Assembly: GCA_030433055.1 (NCBI GenBank)
Contig: JAUILJ010000570.1
Coordinates: 1 to 5,718 of the forward strand
Direction of reading: 5' to 3'
Length of the DNA stretch: 5,718 nt
DNA from: Polyangia bacterium
Lineage (GTDB): Bacteria; Myxococcota_A; Polyangia; Polyangiales; Polyangiaceae
This document shows, piece after piece, positions 3,523 through 5,718 of this stretch. The notes below the pieces were generated by a model, which saw nothing but the letters and a program-made list of their open reading frames with translations, was not told where the DNA came from and did not search any database. A program made the position numbers and the translations under genes. Each line of letters starts with the position of its first letter. Position 1 is the first letter of the stretch.

Positions 3523-5718
3523 GCTGGCTTGCCCGCATCGCGCTGGCTGGCGCGGTGGCCCTCGGCGCCGTCACTCTCTCCCCCGAAACCCAGGCTGCGT
3601 TCAGCTGTGGTGGCCAGTCGCACCAGAACACGTGTGGCAACTCCACCAACATCTATCCGTGCTGTGACAACGGGGGCAACTGCACCTGGTGGGCCTGGGA
3701 GATGGTGTGCAGGAACTGGAACCTGTCCCTCGTCAACTGGGGCAACGCCAACACCTGGGCCTCCCACGCGGCCCTCGACCCGCGCTTCGACATCGTCAAC
3801 TATCCGGTCACCGGAAGCATCGCGACCAGCACCCTCGGCAACTACGGGCACGTCGCGTGGGTCAAATCGCCTGCCAGCGGCGGCTCGCAGGTCACGGTGA
3901 GTGAGGAGAACTGCTGCTCCGGTTGCGCGCCGGGCGTGCGCACCATCACGTACAGTTCCTCGAAGTTCAACAGCGGCTACGTCGTGCGCAAAGGCACGTT
4001 GTGCGACTGCAGCGCCGGACAGACACAGACGGAAGACTGCTCGAGCTGCGGTGCCCACACCCGCACCTGCGGCAGTAGCTGCAAGTGGGAGAGCTGGGGC
4101 GCGTGCAAGGGCCCCGCGGAAACGTGCGACGGAATCGATAACGACTGTGACGGACAGATCGACGAAGACCTCCAGCGTGAGTGCGGCAGTGACGTTGGCG
4201 AGTGCCGCAAGGGCACCCAGACCTGCGGCAACGGGGACTGGGGCAGCTGCGAGGGTGGCGTCAAGCCGCAGTTCGAAGCCTGCGACGAGAAGGACAACGA
4301 CTGCGACGGCGAGGTCGACGAAGACCAGGTGTGCGAGCTCGAAGAAGCCTGGCAAGCGGCGCTCTTCGACAGCGGCACGCACAGCGACCTCAACGGCGAT
4401 CACGGGGCTGATGTCTGCTCCCTGGGTGAGACTGGCATCGAGTGTTCGCTTTCTTACGGAAACGGATTCAGCCCAGCGCCCAGCGTAGCCCTGGCTGACG
4501 CGGACCTGGCTGCCCCGGGGGTCTTCTCGACCTTGCGCATGGGGGACGTGACCGGTGACGGCCGCGCCGACGTATGTCTGCGACTGCCGAGCGGCGTGCG
4601 CTGCTGGGAAGGAACTCCAACCGGCCTCGGTGACTCCATCCTGGGGCCCGACCTCAGCGACGCAGCGGGCTGGGGTGAGACACGCTACTTCAGCGCGATC
4701 CGCCTCGCGGACATCACAGGCGACGGGAAGGCCGACCTGTGTGCGCGCGGCAAGGATGGCCTGGCCTGCTACCCCAGCCGGGGCAAGAGCTTCGGAGACG
4801 CGCGCGTGCTCGCCGCGCTCAGCGACGAGGCGGGCTTCGACGACGTGAATCGCTACGGCAGCTTGCGCCTGGGCGACGTCAATGGCGACGGAAAGAGCGA
4901 TGTCTGCGCGAGAGAGCCTCAAGGGATGTCGTGCTGGCTCTCCAGCGACGCGGGCTTTGTCGAGCGCATCGCAGGGCCTGCCTGGACCGACGAAGCCGGC
5001 TGGAGCGACTGGCACAGCTGGAGCACCATCCGGCTCGCAGACGTCAACGGAGATGGCCGCAGCGACCTGTGCGCCCGCGAGGACGAAGCGCTCCGCTGCT
5101 ACCTGTTCGACGGAGTCGGATTCACCGAGCGCCTGGACGGTCCGCCTCTGCCTTCGCCGAGCATGCAGGGGCGGGCCGCGCTGGCGTCGATTCGCATGGC
5201 GGATCTCGACGGTGATGGGCGCAGCGACTTCTGCGTGCGCGGTGAGTCCAGCATCGAGTGCTGGCTCGCCACCGAAACAGGCTTCGATCGCCGCGTACTG
5301 GGACCCGCGATGCCCGCCGAGGACGGCTGGGGCAACCCAGACAGCTACCGCACCCTGCGCCTCGGCGACATCAACGGAGATAACCGCGCGGATATCTGCG
5401 GGCGCTCCAATCGCGGCTTCATATGCTGGCCGTACGAAGGCGGCGGCTTTGGTTGGGAAGTCGCAGGCCCCGGCTGGAGTGACGCGCTCGGATGGAACGT
5501 CCCAGAGCGCTATCACTCGATTCGCCTGGCCGGTGTGCTCGGTGGGGGTGAGGTAGGCCCCGCGGGCTCTGGAAGTGGACCGGGTACTGGAAGCGCTGGC
5601 GGCAGCGCAACGGGCGCTGGCGGCACCGCGTCGGCTCGAGCTGGCGATTCCGGCGACTCCCCGGGCTGCAGCCTGAGCCCGGGAGATCGCCGCAGCGGCA
5701 CAGCGCCCATGAGCACGG
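3519..5718 (+). CDS. Secreted CHAP amidase with MopE-type motifs, FG-GAP/VCBS repeats and probable MYXO-CTERM tail, partial
   Basis: 733 codons are open to the right edge. Residues 1-27 are a Sec signal (SWLARIALAGAVALGAVTL, cleavage near TQA/AF). Residues 28-160 are a CHAP-type domain: Cys55 in GNCTWWAWEM, His111 in GHVAWV and Glu129/Glu130 in VTVSEEN fit the family's catalytic positions. CHAP enzymes cleave peptidoglycan amide bonds or glutathionylspermidine-type amides; a wall substrate is inferred. Residues 161-269 are Cys-rich with two MopE-type motifs, CDGIDNDCDGQIDED (203-217) and CDEKDNDCDGEVDED (255-269). Residues 290-665 hold seven FG-GAP/VCBS calcium-loop repeats such as LADITGDGKADLC, about 55 residues apart, consistent with a beta-propeller. 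An eighth repeat (670-683) has lost its Asp residues. A Gly/Ser linker leads to PGCSLSPGDRRSG, which looks like the start of a MYXO-CTERM tail. The ATG overlaps the upstream stop (ATGA), implying co-translation. Confidence 0.93.
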   Translation, partial: MSWLARIALAGAVALGAVTLSPETQAAFSCGGQSHQNTCGNSTNIYPCCDNGGNCTWWAWEMVCRNWNLSLVNWGNANTWASHAALDPRFDIVNYPVTGSIATSTLGNYGHVAWVKSPASGGSQVTVSEENCCSGCAPGVRTITYSSSKFNSGYVVRKGTLCDCSAGQTQTEDCSSCGAHTRTCGSSCKWESWGACKGPAETCDGIDNDCDGQIDEDLQRECGSDVGECRKGTQTCGNGDWGSCEGGVKPQFEACDEKDNDCDGEVDEDQVCELEEAWQAALFDSGTHSDLNGDHGADVCSLGETGIECSLSYGNGFSPAPSVALADADLAAPGVFSTLRMGDVTGDGRADVCLRLPSGVRCWEGTPTGLGDSILGPDLSDAAGWGETRYFSAIRLADITGDGKADLCARGKDGLACYPSRGKSFGDARVLAALSDEAGFDDVNRYGSLRLGDVNGDGKSDVCAREPQGMSCWLSSDAGFVERIAGPAWTDEAGWSDWHSWSTIRLADVNGDGRSDLCAREDEALRCYLFDGVGFTERLDGPPLPSPSMQGRAALASIRMADLDGDGRSDFCVRGESSIECWLATETGFDRRVLGPAMPAEDGWGNPDSYRTLRLGDINGDNRADICGRSNRGFICWPYEGGGFGWEVAGPGWSDALGWNVPERYHSIRLAGVLGGGEVGPAGSGSGPGTGSAGGSATGAGGTASARAGDSGDSPGCSLSPGDRRSGTAPMST
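4386..5567 (+). repeat. Seven FG-GAP/VCBS repeats plus a decayed eighth (about 165-base period)
   Basis: The first Asp of each DxxGDxxxD loop falls at residues 290, 343, 398, 453, 508, 562 and 617, so spacing is 53, 55, 55, 55, 54 and 55 residues. The eighth position is Gly672. Conserved parts per unit are R[LM][AG]D[VIL]xGDxxxDxC, a Cys nine residues later usually followed by Trp or Tyr, and in most units a GW[GS] turn before the next loop. At DNA level the repeats are diverged, so this is an old protein repeat, not a recent slippage array. Confidence 0.85.
5664..5718 (+). other. Probable start of a MYXO-CTERM surface-sorting tail, cut by window edge
   Basis: Residues 716 onwards read GCSLSPGDRRSGTAPMST. 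MYXO-CTERM tails have a GC motif after a low-complexity linker, then a short hydrophobic helix and an arginine cluster at the C-terminus. Only the GC-containing front is visible; the helix and arginines would lie within about 25 codons beyond the window. The call rests on the linker, the Gly-Cys and the lineage. Confidence 0.5.

Noticed and set aside
3354..5516. A 720-codon open frame on the minus strand opposite the CHAP/FG-GAP gene
   Set aside because: Its product is a monotonous Ala/Val/Arg-rich sequence whose repeats mirror the FG-GAP repeats on the other strand. It has no signal or domain, while the plus frame has clear domains, a strong ribosome binding site and a signal peptide. It is a high-G+C shadow.

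Overview
The window looks like the chromosome of a myxobacterium (Myxococcota), probably of the Polyangiales type. The evidence is high G+C, several secreted proteins with long Gly/Ala/Ser-rich spacers, CDGxDNDCDG (MopE-type) motifs, FG-GAP/VCBS repeats, and what appears to be the start of a MYXO-CTERM sorting tail. This placement is inferred from protein style; no marker gene is present.

Left half (1-2408, minus strand): two tandem paralogous lipoprotein genes, read right to left. The complete copy (705-2408) has a lipoprotein signal, a Gly/Ala/Ser spacer, an IPT/TIG-like Ig domain and a right-handed parallel beta-helix domain. The second copy starts at 538 and runs off the left edge; only its signal, spacer and TIG-like domain are visible. 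The visible TIG-like domains match at 56 of 79 residues (hand count). About 90 bases upstream of each start codon are also partly conserved, so the duplication included the leader.

Centre (2409-2886): a 478-base divergent intergenic region with no credible gene. It contains the leader of the complete lipoprotein gene at one end. Towards the other end is a perfect 9+1+9 inverted repeat, about 100 bases before the rightward genes.

Right half (2887-5718, plus strand): a two-gene operon joined by an ATGA overlap. The first gene encodes a small lipoprotein resembling the DcrB/PsbP-like fold. The second starts at 3519 behind a strong Shine-Dalgarno and is open to the right edge (733 codons visible). 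It encodes a secreted mosaic: Sec signal, CHAP-type amidase domain with recognisable Cys/His/Glu positions, two MopE-type Asp/Cys motifs, seven FG-GAP/VCBS calcium-loop repeats of about 55 residues (each with a CX8C cysteine pair), a decayed eighth repeat, a Gly/Ser linker and the beginning of a probable MYXO-CTERM tail.

All four products are predicted to be exported and surface- or envelope-attached. The simplest reading is a cell-envelope locus: a surface-displayed peptidoglycan-cleaving or peptide-cleaving enzyme with its partner lipoprotein, next to beta-helix lipoproteins that could bind or process polysaccharide. I see no RNA gene, CRISPR array, transposon or defence-system hallmark. 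The most unusual item is the domain combination and regularity of the 3519 gene.
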